From Kutzneria kofuensis (GTDB lineage Bacteria; Actinomycetota; Actinomycetes; Mycobacteriales; Pseudonocardiaceae): DNA of 64,000 nucleotides. The DNA lies in the NCBI RefSeq assembly GCF_014203355.1, contig NZ_JACHIR010000001.1, forward strand, positions 7,504,038 to 7,568,037, written 5' to 3'. Below, one piece after another: positions 53,341-64,000 of the stretch. Both the position numbers and the translations under genes were made by a program. The notes under the pieces are model-generated. The model saw only the letters and a program-made list of their open reading frames with translations. It was not told the DNA's origin and ran no database searches. Numbering within the stretch: the first letter of the stretch is position 1; each line of letters opens with the position of its first letter.

Positions 53341-53496
53341 ATGAGCGTGGACCGTGACTTCACGGGGTGGGCCGAGCCGGAAACAGACCGGGTCGCCCTG
53401 ACGGAGCCCGAGGCGGGCCGTCACCGTGCGGACACCGTGAGCAACGGGATCAGCGTCGAGGAACTGCTGGTCCGGGTCGGTCAGGGCCGGGCCTGA
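53341..53496 (+). CDS. small hypothetical protein, 51 aa
   Basis: The ATG at 53341 lies about 8 bases after AAAGGAA. The 51-codon product is acidic and Arg-rich, begins MSVDRDFTGWAEPETDRVAL and ends GISVEELLVRVGQGRA. The last part resembles the short ISVxELLxR tail seen in small Pseudonocardiaceae proteins. Codon use has strong third-position GC, which supports real coding. It lies just upstream of the sigma-factor promoter and in the same direction. No function can be given. Confidence 0.6.
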   Translation: MSVDRDFTGWAEPETDRVALTEPEAGRHRADTVSNGISVEELLVRVGQGRA

Positions 53497-53548
53497 GGCC
53501 GCGGCGGATGTGACGTAGCCGACGTCGGGCACCGGCGTCACGCTACGT

Positions 53549-53574
53549 GGAATTAACCGTCCCGTACTCGCGTT
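53549..53574 (+). promoter_or_regulatory. SigR/SigH-type ECF promoter before the sigma factor gene
   Basis: GGAAT (53549-53553), 18 bases, then GTT (53572-53574) matches the GGAAT-N18-GTT consensus of the disulfide-stress sigma SigR/SigH. The Streptomyces hrdD gene is a known SigR target, and this gene is a homologue. The match is to a short motif, so chance is possible. Confidence 0.5.
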
Positions 53575-53692
53575 GGACAGCATGCGGACACCCCGAGAGG
53601 GGCCGACCGGCTCCCGGAGTCCGCTACTCCCCGAACGTAGCAAAGCAACAGCCACGCGCGCTCGGGACCGGCGAAGACGTGAGGAGGTCATC

Positions 53693-54640
53693 GTGGCGGA
53701 GGTGAGGACGCCCCGGCAGCGGGTCGCAACCGACGGCGACCAGGACCTGGTGCGCCACTACCTGGCCGACATCGGGACCACCCCGCTGCTGACCGCCCCC
53801 GAGGAGGTCGCTCTCGCCCGGCGGATCGAGGCCGGCGTGTACGCCGCCGAGCTGCTGCGGACGGGCGAACTGGGGGGACGGACCCGCGAGGACCTGGCGA
53901 TGGTGGCCAGGGACGGCGAGTTGGCGCGGGACCACATGATCCGGGCGAACCTGCGGCTGGTGGTTTCCACCGCCCGCAAGTACAGCCACCGCGGGCTGCC
54001 CTTCCTGGACGTCATCCAGGAGGGCAACCTGGGCCTGATCAGGGCGGTCGAGAAGTTCGACTACGCCAAGGGCTTCAAGTTCTCCACCTATGCGATGTGG
54101 TGGATCCGGCAGGCGATCGAGCGCGGGGTCGCGGAGACCTCGCGGGTCATTCGCCTTCCCGTCCACGTCGTCGAGCAGGTGAACCGGATCGCCAAGGCGG
54201 ACCGGCAGCTCAACCTGAAGCTGGGCCGCGAGCCCTCCCTGGTGGAGATCGCCGAGGAGGTCGGGCTGCCCGTGGAGCGGGTGGACGAGCTGCGGCGGGC
54301 CAGCCGCGAGGCGACCAGCCTGGACGCGACGGTCGGCGAGGACGGCGAGACCACGGTGTCCGACCTGATCGAGGACACCGACTCGGTGCGCGCGTCCGAC
54401 GTGCTGGAGCGCGAGGCGATGACCGAGTCGGTGCGCGCGGTCGTCAACACGCTGCCGCAGCGGGAGGCGCTGATCGTCAGCCTGCGGTTCGGGCTGGACG
54501 GCGGCAACCCGCGGACGCTGCAGGAGGTCGCGGAGCGTGTCGGCCTGACCCGTGAGCGCGTCCGGCAGCTGGAGAAGGGCGCGCTGGCCCAGTTGCGCAA
54601 TCCGGAGCACAGCAGGCCGCTGTTGGAGTGGGCCAGCTGA
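53693..54640 (+). CDS. group 2 RNA polymerase sigma factor, HrdD/SigB type
   Basis: A 315-residue principal-like sigma factor. Region 1.2 ([20 protein letters not shown]), the full region 2 ([55 protein letters not shown]), region 3 and region 4 with the -35-binding HTH ([20 protein letters not shown]) are present. The short N-terminus without the acidic region 1.1 of the primary sigma marks it as a non-essential group 2 factor. The GTG at 53693 follows GAGGAGG; upstream in-frame ATGs lack a ribosome site. An ECF-type promoter suggests stress induction. Confidence 0.92.
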   Translation: MAEVRTPRQRVATDGDQDLVRHYLADIGTTPLLTAPEEVALARRIEAGVYAAELLRTGELGGRTREDLAMVARDGELARDHMIRANLRLVVSTARKYSHRGLPFLDVIQEGNLGLIRAVEKFDYAKGFKFSTYAMWWIRQAIERGVAETSRVIRLPVHVVEQVNRIAKADRQLNLKLGREPSLVEIAEEVGLPVERVDELRRASREATSLDATVGEDGETTVSDLIEDTDSVRASDVLEREAMTESVRAVVNTLPQREALIVSLRFGLDGGNPRTLQEVAERVGLTRERVRQLEKGALAQLRNPEHSRPLLEWAS

Positions 54641-54738
54641 GCCGAACCCGAGGCGCTTGATCGGCCGAGTGGAGTAATCCTGGCGGTAAGCGCCGTAGGG
54701 AAACGTGACTCGGCCGGTCCGCAAGATACCTTCGTGGG

Positions 54739-55986
54739 GTGTTCCCCCGAAGAGCTCGTTTCCTGGGGCCACGTTCCGCAGCGCTGTCGTCACTGGTCGC
54801 ACTGGCCTTGACGGCTGCCGCCTGCGGAACGCCCGTGCCCGCCGTGAAAACCGGCACCGGTGTCACCGACAAGACCATCCGGCTGGGCGTGCTCAGCGAT
54901 CTGTCGGGACCGTTCGGCCCGCTCGGTGAGGCGGTCGTGCAGGGCAACCAGCTCTACGTCGACAAGCTCAACGCCGCGGGCGGCGTGTGCGGCCGCAAGA
55001 TCGAGCTGGACGTGCAGGACACCGGCTTCAACACCGACAAGGCCGTGCAGCTCTACTTCAAGCAGGAACCCAGTGTGCTGGGCCTGCTGCAGGTCGTCGG
55101 CAGCGACATCACCAGCCGGATCACCCCGGACATGCTGCAGCAGCAGGTGATGGCCGCGCCGACGTCCTGGTCGAGCGCCCTGCTCGGCAACCCGTACATG
55201 GTCGTGGTCGGCGCCACCTACGACCTTGATGTGATCAACAGCCTCGACTACCTGGTGCGACAGGGCAAACTGCACCAGGGCGACGTCATCGGGCACATCT
55301 CCAACGACGACCCCGAGTACGGCGGCAACGCCCTGCAGGGCAGCCAGTTCGTCGCCGACAAGCTGGGGCTGACGCTCAAGGCGATCCAGGTGCCGTCGAC
55401 CAAGACGGACTTCGCCGCCGAGATCGGGCAGCTCAAGGCGGCCGGGGCCAAGGCGGTCGCGATCAGCACCTACCCGAAGCAGACCGCGGTCGCCGTCGGC
55501 ACCGCCGCCCAGGCGGGGCTGACCGTGCCGTTCCTGGTGTCCAACCCGGGCTTCGACCCGTCCGTGCTGGCCAGCCCGGCCGGCCCGGCGTTCCAGCAGC
55601 TGGTGCTGGTGTCGTCCTCGGTGGCGCCGTTCGGCGCGAAGCTGCCGGCCGCCGAGGAGCTGGCGGCCGCGTACAAGGCCAAGTACCCCAACGGAAAGCC
55701 GTCGATGGCCGTGGACTACGGCTACGTCGTCGGCATCGGCTACGGCGCGATTCTCAAGCGGGCCTGCGACGAGGGGGACCTGACCCGGGCCGGCGTGCAG
55801 AAGGCGTTCCACGAGCTGACCGGTGTGGACACCGGCGGGCTCACCGCGCCGCTGCTGTTCTCCTCCTCGAACTACCCGTCCAGCCGGCAGTCCTTCGTGC
55901 TGCGCCCCAACCCGAACACCGTGGGCGGTCTGGACATCGTCGACCCGTTGAAGGAATCGGACCTGGTCCGCCAGCGGATCGGCTGA
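54739..55986 (+). CDS. LivK-type branched-chain amino acid binding lipoprotein
   Basis: A 415-residue periplasmic-binding protein type I. The signal peptide ends in the lipobox TAAAC (Cys29). The mature part opens IRLGVLSDLSGPFGPLGEAV and continues through the LNAAGGVCGRKIELDVQDT segment and NDDPEYGGNALQGSQFVADK. The fold is that of receptors for branched-chain amino acids, amides or urea. No permease or ATPase gene is nearby, so it works as an orphan receptor or with a distant transporter. The GTG start gives a normal signal peptide. It follows the sigma factor gene by 98 bases. Confidence 0.9.
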   Translation: MFPRRARFLGPRSAALSSLVALALTAAACGTPVPAVKTGTGVTDKTIRLGVLSDLSGPFGPLGEAVVQGNQLYVDKLNAAGGVCGRKIELDVQDTGFNTDKAVQLYFKQEPSVLGLLQVVGSDITSRITPDMLQQQVMAAPTSWSSALLGNPYMVVVGATYDLDVINSLDYLVRQGKLHQGDVIGHISNDDPEYGGNALQGSQFVADKLGLTLKAIQVPSTKTDFAAEIGQLKAAGAKAVAISTYPKQTAVAVGTAAQAGLTVPFLVSNPGFDPSVLASPAGPAFQQLVLVSSSVAPFGAKLPAAEELAAAYKAKYPNGKPSMAVDYGYVVGIGYGAILKRACDEGDLTRAGVQKAFHELTGVDTGGLTAPLLFSSSNYPSSRQSFVLRPNPNTVGGLDIVDPLKESDLVRQRIG

Positions 55987-56003
55987 CAGAGTCGCGAGGC
56001 CCC

Positions 56004-56106
56004 GCCGATGCTTCGCCTGGTTGCCGGATTTCGACCGCCGCCACCCGACGCACTCACCACTCAAGTTGATGCGGCGGTCTAAATCCGGCAAGGGCGAGGC
56101 ATCGGC
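56004..56106. repeat. long inverted repeat between convergent genes
   Basis: The arms at 56004-56041 and 56071-56106 are complementary over about 36 bases with two small gaps or mismatches (GCCGATGC, TTGCCGGATTT, GACCGCCGC blocks) around a 29-base loop. The right arm ends at the base before the stop codon of the convergent downstream gene. The sequence is unrelated to the three-copy family. Confidence 0.82.
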
Positions 56107-56364
56107 TTAGAAGGGGCCGAGCCTGCGCTGCCGGAGGCGGCGCGAAGAACACTGTGGACGGACCAAGCTGGGGTGGCGGCGGGCGCGGTGCGCGGGACTG
56201 CCCGCCGCCATCAGCATCAGCTCCTGGTCCGGCGTCGGGCAGCCGTCGGCCATGGCCTTCTCGGCCAGGGCCAGCGGGATCACCTCCGCCAGCCGCGGGC
56301 TCGGGATCACCGGCTCGGCGGGGCGCCGACGGAACAGGCGCGCGAGGGCACGCAGACCGAGCAT
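56107..56364 (-). CDS. small basic hypothetical protein, 85 aa
   Basis: The ATG at 56364 follows GGGAGGA. The product is Arg-rich at both ends, with a central helix (LAEVIPLALAEKAMADGCPT) and a PDQELMLMAAGSPAHRARRH segment. No signal peptide or membrane segment is present. I do not recognise the family. It ends at the long inverted repeat and lies downstream of the patatin gene on the same strand, with a 73-base gap. Confidence 0.55.
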   Translation of the reverse strand: MLGLRALARLFRRRPAEPVIPSPRLAEVIPLALAEKAMADGCPTPDQELMLMAAGSPAHRARRHPSLVRPQCSSRRLRQRRLGPF

Positions 56365-56437
56365 GGGTCCTCCCAGAAAGCCGCGGACTTCAAGTGTGAC
56401 AGCGGACACAGGCGTCTGACTGTCCGCCGAACAGGCT

Positions 56438-59501
<3,064 letters not shown>

Positions 59502-59515
59502 CCCACCCCCGCGAG

Positions 59516-60160
59516 TCAGTTCCGGTCCCGACTCCGCAGCTCCGTCGCCAGCACGGCCACCTGCGTCCGCCGCTGCATGCCGAGCTTGGCCAGCAGGTGC
59601 GACACGTAGTTCTTCACGGTCTTCTCCGCCAGGAACATGCGCTCCGCGATCTGCCGGTTGGTCAGGCCGTCGCCGATCAGCTCCAGCACCGTCCGCTCCT
59701 GATCGGACAGCTCGCGCAGCGGATCGGCGTCGTCGCGCTGCCGGCGCAGCCGGTTCATCAGCGCGGCGGTCGTCCGACCGTCCAACAGCGACTGCCCGCC
59801 GGCGACGGTCCGGATCGCCGCCAGCAGGTCGTGGCCGAGGACCTGCTTGAGCACGAAGCCGGCGGCGCCGGCCATGATCGCGTCGAGCAGGGCCTCGTCG
59901 TCGGAGAACGACGTCAGCATCAGGCAGTGCAGCTCGGGCATCCGGGCTCGCAGTTCGCGGCACAGCTCGACCCCGTTGCCGTCGGGCAGGCGCACGTCGA
60001 GGACCGCGACATCGGGCCCGGATGCCGGGATCCGGGCCAGCGCCTCCGCGGCCGAGGCGGCCTCGCCGCACACCTGCAGGTCGGGCTCGTCGTCGAGGAG
60101 GTCGGCGATGCCACGCCGGACGATCTCGTGGTCGTCGACCAGGAACACTCTGGTGGGCAC
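59516..60160 (-). CDS. DosR/DevR-like NarL-family response regulator
   Basis: A 214-residue regulator with receiver domain ([12 protein letters not shown], phospho-Asp55 in [12 protein letters not shown], switch Thr and Lys in MLTSFSDDE and FVLKQV) and a C-terminal LuxR HTH ([40 protein letters not shown]). The wording closely follows mycobacterial DosR. The GTG at 60160 is preferred because TAGGGT lies 5 bases upstream, a leaderless layout; TTG 60166 is the alternative. It is convergent with the kinase gene, 14 bases between stops, and faces the Acg-like gene. Confidence 0.93.
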   Translation of the reverse strand: MPTRVFLVDDHEIVRRGIADLLDDEPDLQVCGEAASAAEALARIPASGPDVAVLDVRLPDGNGVELCRELRARMPELHCLMLTSFSDDEALLDAIMAGAAGFVLKQVLGHDLLAAIRTVAGGQSLLDGRTTAALMNRLRRQRDDADPLRELSDQERTVLELIGDGLTNRQIAERMFLAEKTVKNYVSHLLAKLGMQRRTQVAVLATELRSRDRN

Positions 60161-60297
60161 ACCCAACCCTAGTCAGATGCCCGAGATCCGTGGCAGTGTC
60201 CAAGGTCCTGTCGAAAAGAGGTGAACAAGACGTGGCCTGCAGGCGTCTTCACGTTCGGGAGTGATCGCACCAGACCGGCGACGTTCGGAGGACCGTT

Positions 60298-61218
60298 GTG
60301 CTGACCCGGCGCAATTCCGGTGACCAGTGGACCAAGTTCGAGGCGACCACGCTGCTCAACGCCATTCGGCACGCGCCCGTGCTACACCCCGAGCGGCCGT
60401 ACGTGCTCCAGCTCGGCGAGCGGGCGGCGTCCCTGTTCGAGCTGGGCCCGGGCACCCGCTACGAGCGCGCGGGCGTGAACCGCCTGCTGTACTGCGGCAC
60501 CGCGCTGGCCAACCTGTTCCTGGCGATGCGGGTCCTCGGCTGGCGCGCCACCATCGAGCTGGCCGGCGACGGCACGGCCCCTGACCTGGTGGCCACCGTG
60601 AAGGCGCTGTCGCCCGCGCCGCCGACCGACCGCGAGACGCTGCTGCACCGTCAGATCGAGCGCATGCCGCCGTACTGGGCCGAGCCCAGCGAGTGGGTGC
60701 CGGACTCGGCGGCGGTGGCCAAGCTCGTCGCCTCCAACTGGTGCCCCGGCACCGAGCTGCGGCTGCTCAGCGACCGCGCCGCGGCGATGGAGACCGCCCG
60801 GCTCGTGCTGCACGCCGGCAGACGGATGGACGGCGACCGCTGGTGCGCCGACGAGCTGGCCCCGTGGCTGGCGCCGCAGCAGACCACGCCGGTCGCGCAG
60901 GTGGCCGCCCAGTTCGGGCCGCTGGCCACGATGTCGGCCGAGCCGTACGCCGACGCCGTCTGCTCGATCGCCGCGCGACTGGTGGCCGACCCGGTGCTCG
61001 TCGTCACGACCAGCGGCGACAGCCCCCGCGACCACGTGCTCGCCGGCGCCGCGATCCAGAACGCCCGGCTGTCCGCGTCCGCGTTCGGACTGGCCATCCG
61101 GCCGGTGACGAGGCTGATCAAGCTGGACGAGGTGCGCGAGGGGCTGGCCCGTCAGCTCGGTCACGGCGTGTACCCGCACGCGCTGCTGCGGATCGGAGGC
61201 CTGCCGACACACGTGTGA
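60298..61218 (+). CDS. Acg-family nitroreductase-like protein
   Basis: A 306-residue protein of the Acg/Rv2032 group, flavin-binding nitroreductase relatives induced by DosR in mycobacteria, where they may sequester FMN or act in dormancy. The NAIRHAPVLHPERPY start and the ALANLFLAMRVLGW and AGAAIQNARLSASAFGLAIRP helices are family features. The GTG at 60298 follows GGAGGA. It diverges from the response regulator gene with 137 bases between starts, so direct control by it is likely. Whether it has catalytic activity is not known. Confidence 0.88.
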   Translation: MLTRRNSGDQWTKFEATTLLNAIRHAPVLHPERPYVLQLGERAASLFELGPGTRYERAGVNRLLYCGTALANLFLAMRVLGWRATIELAGDGTAPDLVATVKALSPAPPTDRETLLHRQIERMPPYWAEPSEWVPDSAAVAKLVASNWCPGTELRLLSDRAAAMETARLVLHAGRRMDGDRWCADELAPWLAPQQTTPVAQVAAQFGPLATMSAEPYADAVCSIAARLVADPVLVVTTSGDSPRDHVLAGAAIQNARLSASAFGLAIRPVTRLIKLDEVREGLARQLGHGVYPHALLRIGGLPTHV

Positions 61219-61311
61219 ATGCTTTTCCGGCATGGCGGAAAACGCCTCCACGGCGTTCTTCTTGTCGGTACGCTGCGTCGGCCCATCGGTCCGAGCAGAA
61301 AGCCATGCTGG

Positions 61312-62139
61312 ATGAGCAAGAACGAGGACGATCCCGTCACGGGCAGGTCCGAACACGCGGAATTCGGCGGCGGTGAGGTCGAGCCGACGTATGCGCGATC
61401 CGAGCGCCTCGACCGGCCGTCGGCGCCGTTGCCCGAGGCCAGGGCACAGGCTCGGCCGCCGGTCCCGGTCCCGGTCCCGGCGACGGCCACGGCTGTGGAC
61501 CACCCGAGGTCGCCGTGGGTCATCCGACTGCTGATCATCGTCATCGTTCTGCTGGTGATCGTCGTGCTCGTGCTGCTGCTGCGCCCGGTCGGCGGTGGCG
61601 GCGGCGAGGCCGCGACCACGTCGCCCACTCCGACCAGCACGTCGACATCGTCCTCGCGGCCCGTGCCCACCAGCCTGCCGACCACGAGCGCGGCGACGAC
61701 CGCGCCGACCACCGGCTCGGCGTCGACCGCGCCCGCCGGCGGTCCGCCGCCCTCGTCCGCGACCCTGACCGCGGGGTCCTACGTCGACCTGGACGCGATG
61801 TATCCGACAACCACGGCGTCCAGCGAGGACGAGATCAAGGTCGGCGAGGACAGAATCACTTTCGGCGATGTCGCGGGGACATGGTCGAAGACCCGGGTCG
61901 TTCTCGTACCGACCGCCAGCATTTCCCAGGAAGCGTGCGACAAGTCGACGGTGCTGGTCACGGGGGCCACGCTGCTGAAAAGCGATATCACTCCCGATCA
62001 GAGCATCTGTGTTTCCACCAACCACAGCAAATGGGTGGTGCTGACCTCGCGCGACCACCATTTCAGTTCCGACGACAGCACCTGGTACGACCAGTACACC
62101 TTCGCGACGCAGGTGTTCCCGGGGCCACAACCCACATGA
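61312..62139 (+). CDS. Ser/Thr/Pro-rich single-pass membrane protein
   Basis: The ATG at 61312 (MSKNEDDPVTGR) is the likely start; the frame runs further upstream without a ribosome site. The 275-residue protein has a charged cytosolic N-terminus, a short Pro/Val repeat (RPPVPVPVPATATAV), one membrane helix (about 70-92, VIRLLIIVIVLLVIVVLVLL), a 50-residue Ser/Thr/Ala stalk likely to be O-glycosylated, and an extracellular domain (ATLTAGSYVDLDAMYPTTT to VFPGPQPT) with two cysteines. The architecture is that of actinobacterial surface proteins. Function unknown. Confidence 0.78.
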   Translation: MSKNEDDPVTGRSEHAEFGGGEVEPTYARSERLDRPSAPLPEARAQARPPVPVPVPATATAVDHPRSPWVIRLLIIVIVLLVIVVLVLLLRPVGGGGGEAATTSPTPTSTSTSSSRPVPTSLPTTSAATTAPTTGSASTAPAGGPPPSSATLTAGSYVDLDAMYPTTTASSEDEIKVGEDRITFGDVAGTWSKTRVVLVPTASISQEACDKSTVLVTGATLLKSDITPDQSICVSTNHSKWVVLTSRDHHFSSDDSTWYDQYTFATQVFPGPQPT

Positions 62140-62172
62140 CAGGCGGCGTCGTGCCGACCTAGGTTGCTGATC

Positions 62173-63561
62173 GTGAGCAGTCGACTGGTCGCCGTCATCG
62201 TCGCGGGTTCGTTCTTCATGGAGCTGCTGGACGGCACCGTGATCAGCACGGCGCTGCCCAACATCGCCAGCTCCTTCGGCGTCGGCGCCGTCGACGCGGG
62301 CCTCGGCGTCACGGCCTACCTGCTGACCGTCGCCGTGATGATCCCGCTCAGCGGCTGGCTGTCCGACCGATACGGCGCGCGGCCCGTGTTCTGCGCCGCG
62401 ATTGTCGTGTTCACCCTGGCGTCCGTGCTGTGCGCGGCCTCCCAGGCGCTGTGGCAGTTCGTGCTGGCCCGGGTCGTGCAGGGCATCGGCGGGGCGATGA
62501 TGGTGCCGGTAGGGCGCACCGTCGTGCTGCGTGGCGCAGCCAAGGCGGACTTGATGGCGGCCACCGCGATCATCACCTGGCCCGGTCTGATCGCGCCCGT
62601 GCTGGGCCCGCCGGTCGGCGGCGTCATCACCACGTACGCGTCCTGGCGCTGGATCTTCCTGATCAACGTGCCCCTCGGGGCCGCCGCGCTGGTCGCCGCG
62701 CTGCTGGTCGTGAAGGCGTCCGCGCGAGAACGGCGACCTTTCGACGGCCTGGGCTTCGCCCTGAGCGCCGTCGCCATCGCGTGCCTGGTGTACGGCATGG
62801 ACCTCGCCGGCAGCGGGACGAACTGGCTGCTCACCGCCGGTCTGCTGGCCGTCGGCCTGATCGTCGGCGCAGTCGCCATCCGCCACGCCCGCCGCCACCC
62901 GACGCCGCTGCTCGACCTGTCCCCGCTGCGCATCCGGACCTACGCCGCCACCTCCGCCGAGGGCTCCCTGCTCCGCCTGGCGATCAACATGGTGCCCTTC
63001 CTGCTGCCGCTGCTCTTCCAGGTCGGCTTCGGCCTCAGCGCCGTGACCTCCGGCCTGCTGGTGCTCACCGTGTTCGCCGGCAACCTCGTGATGAAGACCA
63101 TCACCACTCCCACCGTGCGCCGCTTCGGCTTCCGGCGCGTCCTGGTCGGCAACGGCTTGCTCGTCGCCGTCTCCCTCGCCGCGTGCGCCTTCTTCGGCTC
63201 CGACACCCCCTACTGGCTCATCGCTGCCGTCTGCTTCCTCGGCGGCGCCTTCCGCTCCCTGGAATTCACCGGTATCAACACCCTCGCCTTCGCCGACGTC
63301 CCCGCCGCGTCCATGAGCGCCGCCAGCACCCTCAACGCCACTATCACCCAGCTCGCAACCGGCATGGGGGTCGCCGTGGCCGCCACTGTCGTCGCCGTCG
63401 CCGCTGACGGCCGGGTTCCCACCGTCCTCGACTTCCACCTCGGCTTCCTGGTCGGTGCGGCGATCGCGCTGACCGGCGCCCTGCTGTTCCTGCGCCTGGA
63501 CCGCGCGGACGGCGCCGTGGTCAGCGCCGGCCGGGCTCGAACCCCCGCCACCCGCGCCTGA
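62173..63561 (+). CDS. DHA2-family MFS drug exporter
   Basis: A 462-residue proton-driven exporter with 13-14 hydrophobic helices. The first helix carries FFMELLDGTVISTALPNIA, motif A is WLSDRYGARPVF, and motif C is WPGLIAPVLGPPVGGVITT, all marks of DHA2 antiporters for antibiotics and dyes. The GTG at 62173 is chosen over TTG 62164 by position. The TetR gene 110 bases downstream, in the same direction, is the likely regulator. The natural substrate is unknown. Confidence 0.93.
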   Translation: MSSRLVAVIVAGSFFMELLDGTVISTALPNIASSFGVGAVDAGLGVTAYLLTVAVMIPLSGWLSDRYGARPVFCAAIVVFTLASVLCAASQALWQFVLARVVQGIGGAMMVPVGRTVVLRGAAKADLMAATAIITWPGLIAPVLGPPVGGVITTYASWRWIFLINVPLGAAALVAALLVVKASARERRPFDGLGFALSAVAIACLVYGMDLAGSGTNWLLTAGLLAVGLIVGAVAIRHARRHPTPLLDLSPLRIRTYAATSAEGSLLRLAINMVPFLLPLLFQVGFGLSAVTSGLLVLTVFAGNLVMKTITTPTVRRFGFRRVLVGNGLLVAVSLAACAFFGSDTPYWLIAAVCFLGGAFRSLEFTGINTLAFADVPAASMSAASTLNATITQLATGMGVAVAATVVAVAADGRVPTVLDFHLGFLVGAAIALTGALLFLRLDRADGAVVSAGRARTPATRA

Positions 63562-63617
63562 CCCCGCCGTGCGCCCAGCGCCAACAACGACGCTCATGTG
63601 GCATTTGCCTTCACGAT

Positions 63618-63651
63618 CTTGCCGGATTGGTAAACTTGCCAAATTGGCAAG
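63618..63651. promoter_or_regulatory. two tandem 17-bp operators before the TetR gene
   Basis: Two adjacent 17-base sites, CTTGCCGGATTGGTAAA (63618-63634) and CTTGCCAAATTGGCAAG (63635-63651), share the same layout. The second is a perfect palindrome with 8-base arms around a central A. They overlap the -35 region of the TetR promoter, as in autorepression. Confidence 0.7.
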
Positions 63652-63665
63652 ATCGTGGCTACCGT
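63636..63665 (+). promoter_or_regulatory. promoter of the TetR gene, leaderless type
   Basis: TTGCCA (63636-63641), an 18-base spacer and TACCGT (63660-63665) form a sigma-70-type promoter; the ATG follows after six bases. The -35 lies inside the second operator. Confidence 0.55.
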
Positions 63666-63671
63666 GGGGGC

Positions 63672-64000
63672 ATGACGGGGTTGCGGGAGCGGAAGAAGCG
63701 CGAGACGAGGCTGGCGTTGAGTCGGGCGACGATCGCGTTGGTCGTCGAGCGGGGCTGGGACGAGGTCGGCGTCGAGGACATCGCGGCGGCGGCGAACGTC
63801 TCGGAGCGGACCTTCCGCAACTACTTCACGAGCAAGGCGGAGGCGGTGGCGGCCAGCCACCTGGAGCGAGCGCTGGTCGTCGCGGACGAGCTGCGGTCGC
63901 AGCCGGCCGATGAGCCGTTCTGGCCGGCGGTGGTGTCGGCGGTCCGGGCCAGCGTGTCGGCGGCGCCGGCCTCGTCGCACGACGGGGCGCACATGGAGCG
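63672..64000 (+). CDS. TetR/AcrR-family repressor, 3' end missing
   Basis: The first 109 codons of a TetR regulator, cut by the window end. The N-terminal LRERKKRETRLALSRATIAL helix and the HTH (VGVEDIAAAANVSERTFRNY followed by FTSKAEAV) are intact, so it should bind DNA. The ligand domain has just begun (SHLERALVVADELRSQPADE). Tandem palindromes overlap its promoter, which indicates autorepression, and the MFS exporter gene upstream is the probable second target. The ligand is unknown. Confidence 0.92.
   Translation, partial: MTGLRERKKRETRLALSRATIALVVERGWDEVGVEDIAAAANVSERTFRNYFTSKAEAVAASHLERALVVADELRSQPADEPFWPAVVSAVRASVSAAPASSHDGAHME

Noticed and set aside
60161-60297. DosR box upstream of the Acg-like gene
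   Set aside because: Only weak partial matches to the mycobacterial consensus (GGGACT-N-AGTCCC type) could be found, for example around GGTCCTGTCGAA; not good enough to report as a site.
60382-63642. Open frame of 1,086 codons on the minus strand
   Set aside because: It is antisense to four well-supported genes, has low-complexity Gly/Arg/Asp composition and no recognisable domain; it arises from high GC at third positions.

Overview
The window is about 70% G+C actinobacterial chromosome. Gene starts are often GTG and genes are tightly packed with 4-bp ATGA/GTGA overlaps. A complete Pup-proteasome locus (mpa/arc, dop, pup, prcB, prcA, pafA, pafB, pafC, then tatC) together with the flanking recB-like nuclease, M50 protease and trmI points to a filamentous actinomycete, most likely Pseudonocardiaceae. 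That family assignment is inference from gene order and protein similarity, not from a search. I saw no rRNA, tRNA, insertion sequence, CRISPR array or intact prophage.

Layout. 1-5200: end of a DUF4331 protein, a patatin, a flavin monooxygenase, a solitary holin and hisE-hisG. 5200-8050: a decayed AEC transporter fragment, a methyltransferase, a STAS protein, a RecB-type nuclease and an unknown 153-residue protein. 8058-13467: M50/CBS protease, trmI, two Pro/Gln-rich membrane proteins and the proteasomal ATPase. 13500-24100: a 10.7-kb block of unrelated genes (aldo/keto reductase, lipoprotein, 46-bp repeat array, ferredoxin reductase, a broken HTH-STAND-WD40 gene, methyltransferase, Nudix, sedolisin, orphan FtsX-type permease) separating mpa from dop. 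24151-35717: dop-pup-prcB-prcA, a PAP2-lipid kinase fusion, pafA, a UbiA prenyltransferase, pafB-pafC, a small membrane protein, tatC and a lipid kinase.

35719-44887: a large membrane protein, then mostly minus-strand genes for carbohydrate handling (DUF4038 and DUF1080 hydrolases, GH36 alpha-galactosidase), a GNAT acetyltransferase behind a possible leader-peptide attenuator, and a methyltransferase. 45033-50901: a peptide-type ABC importer operon ending in a pentapeptide-repeat protein. 50931-55986: CocE-type hydrolase, small proteins, an HrdD/SigB-type sigma factor and a LivK-type binding protein. 56107-61218: a DosR/DosS-like module with patatin, PPOX and Acg-type nitroreductase genes. 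61312-64000: a membrane protein, a DHA2-type MFS exporter and a TetR regulator that is cut off by the window end.

The Pup genes work together. PafA ligates Pup, whose gene already encodes a C-terminal Glu, to target lysines. Mpa unfolds the pupylated proteins into the PrcAB core and Dop removes Pup. PafBC is the linked DNA-damage activator. Non-coding points of note are a palindromic repeat family placed exactly at stop codons, a hairpin-forming tandem array, a four-segment attenuator-like leader, tandem TetR operators and a shared leaderless promoter layout for dop, pafA and pafB.
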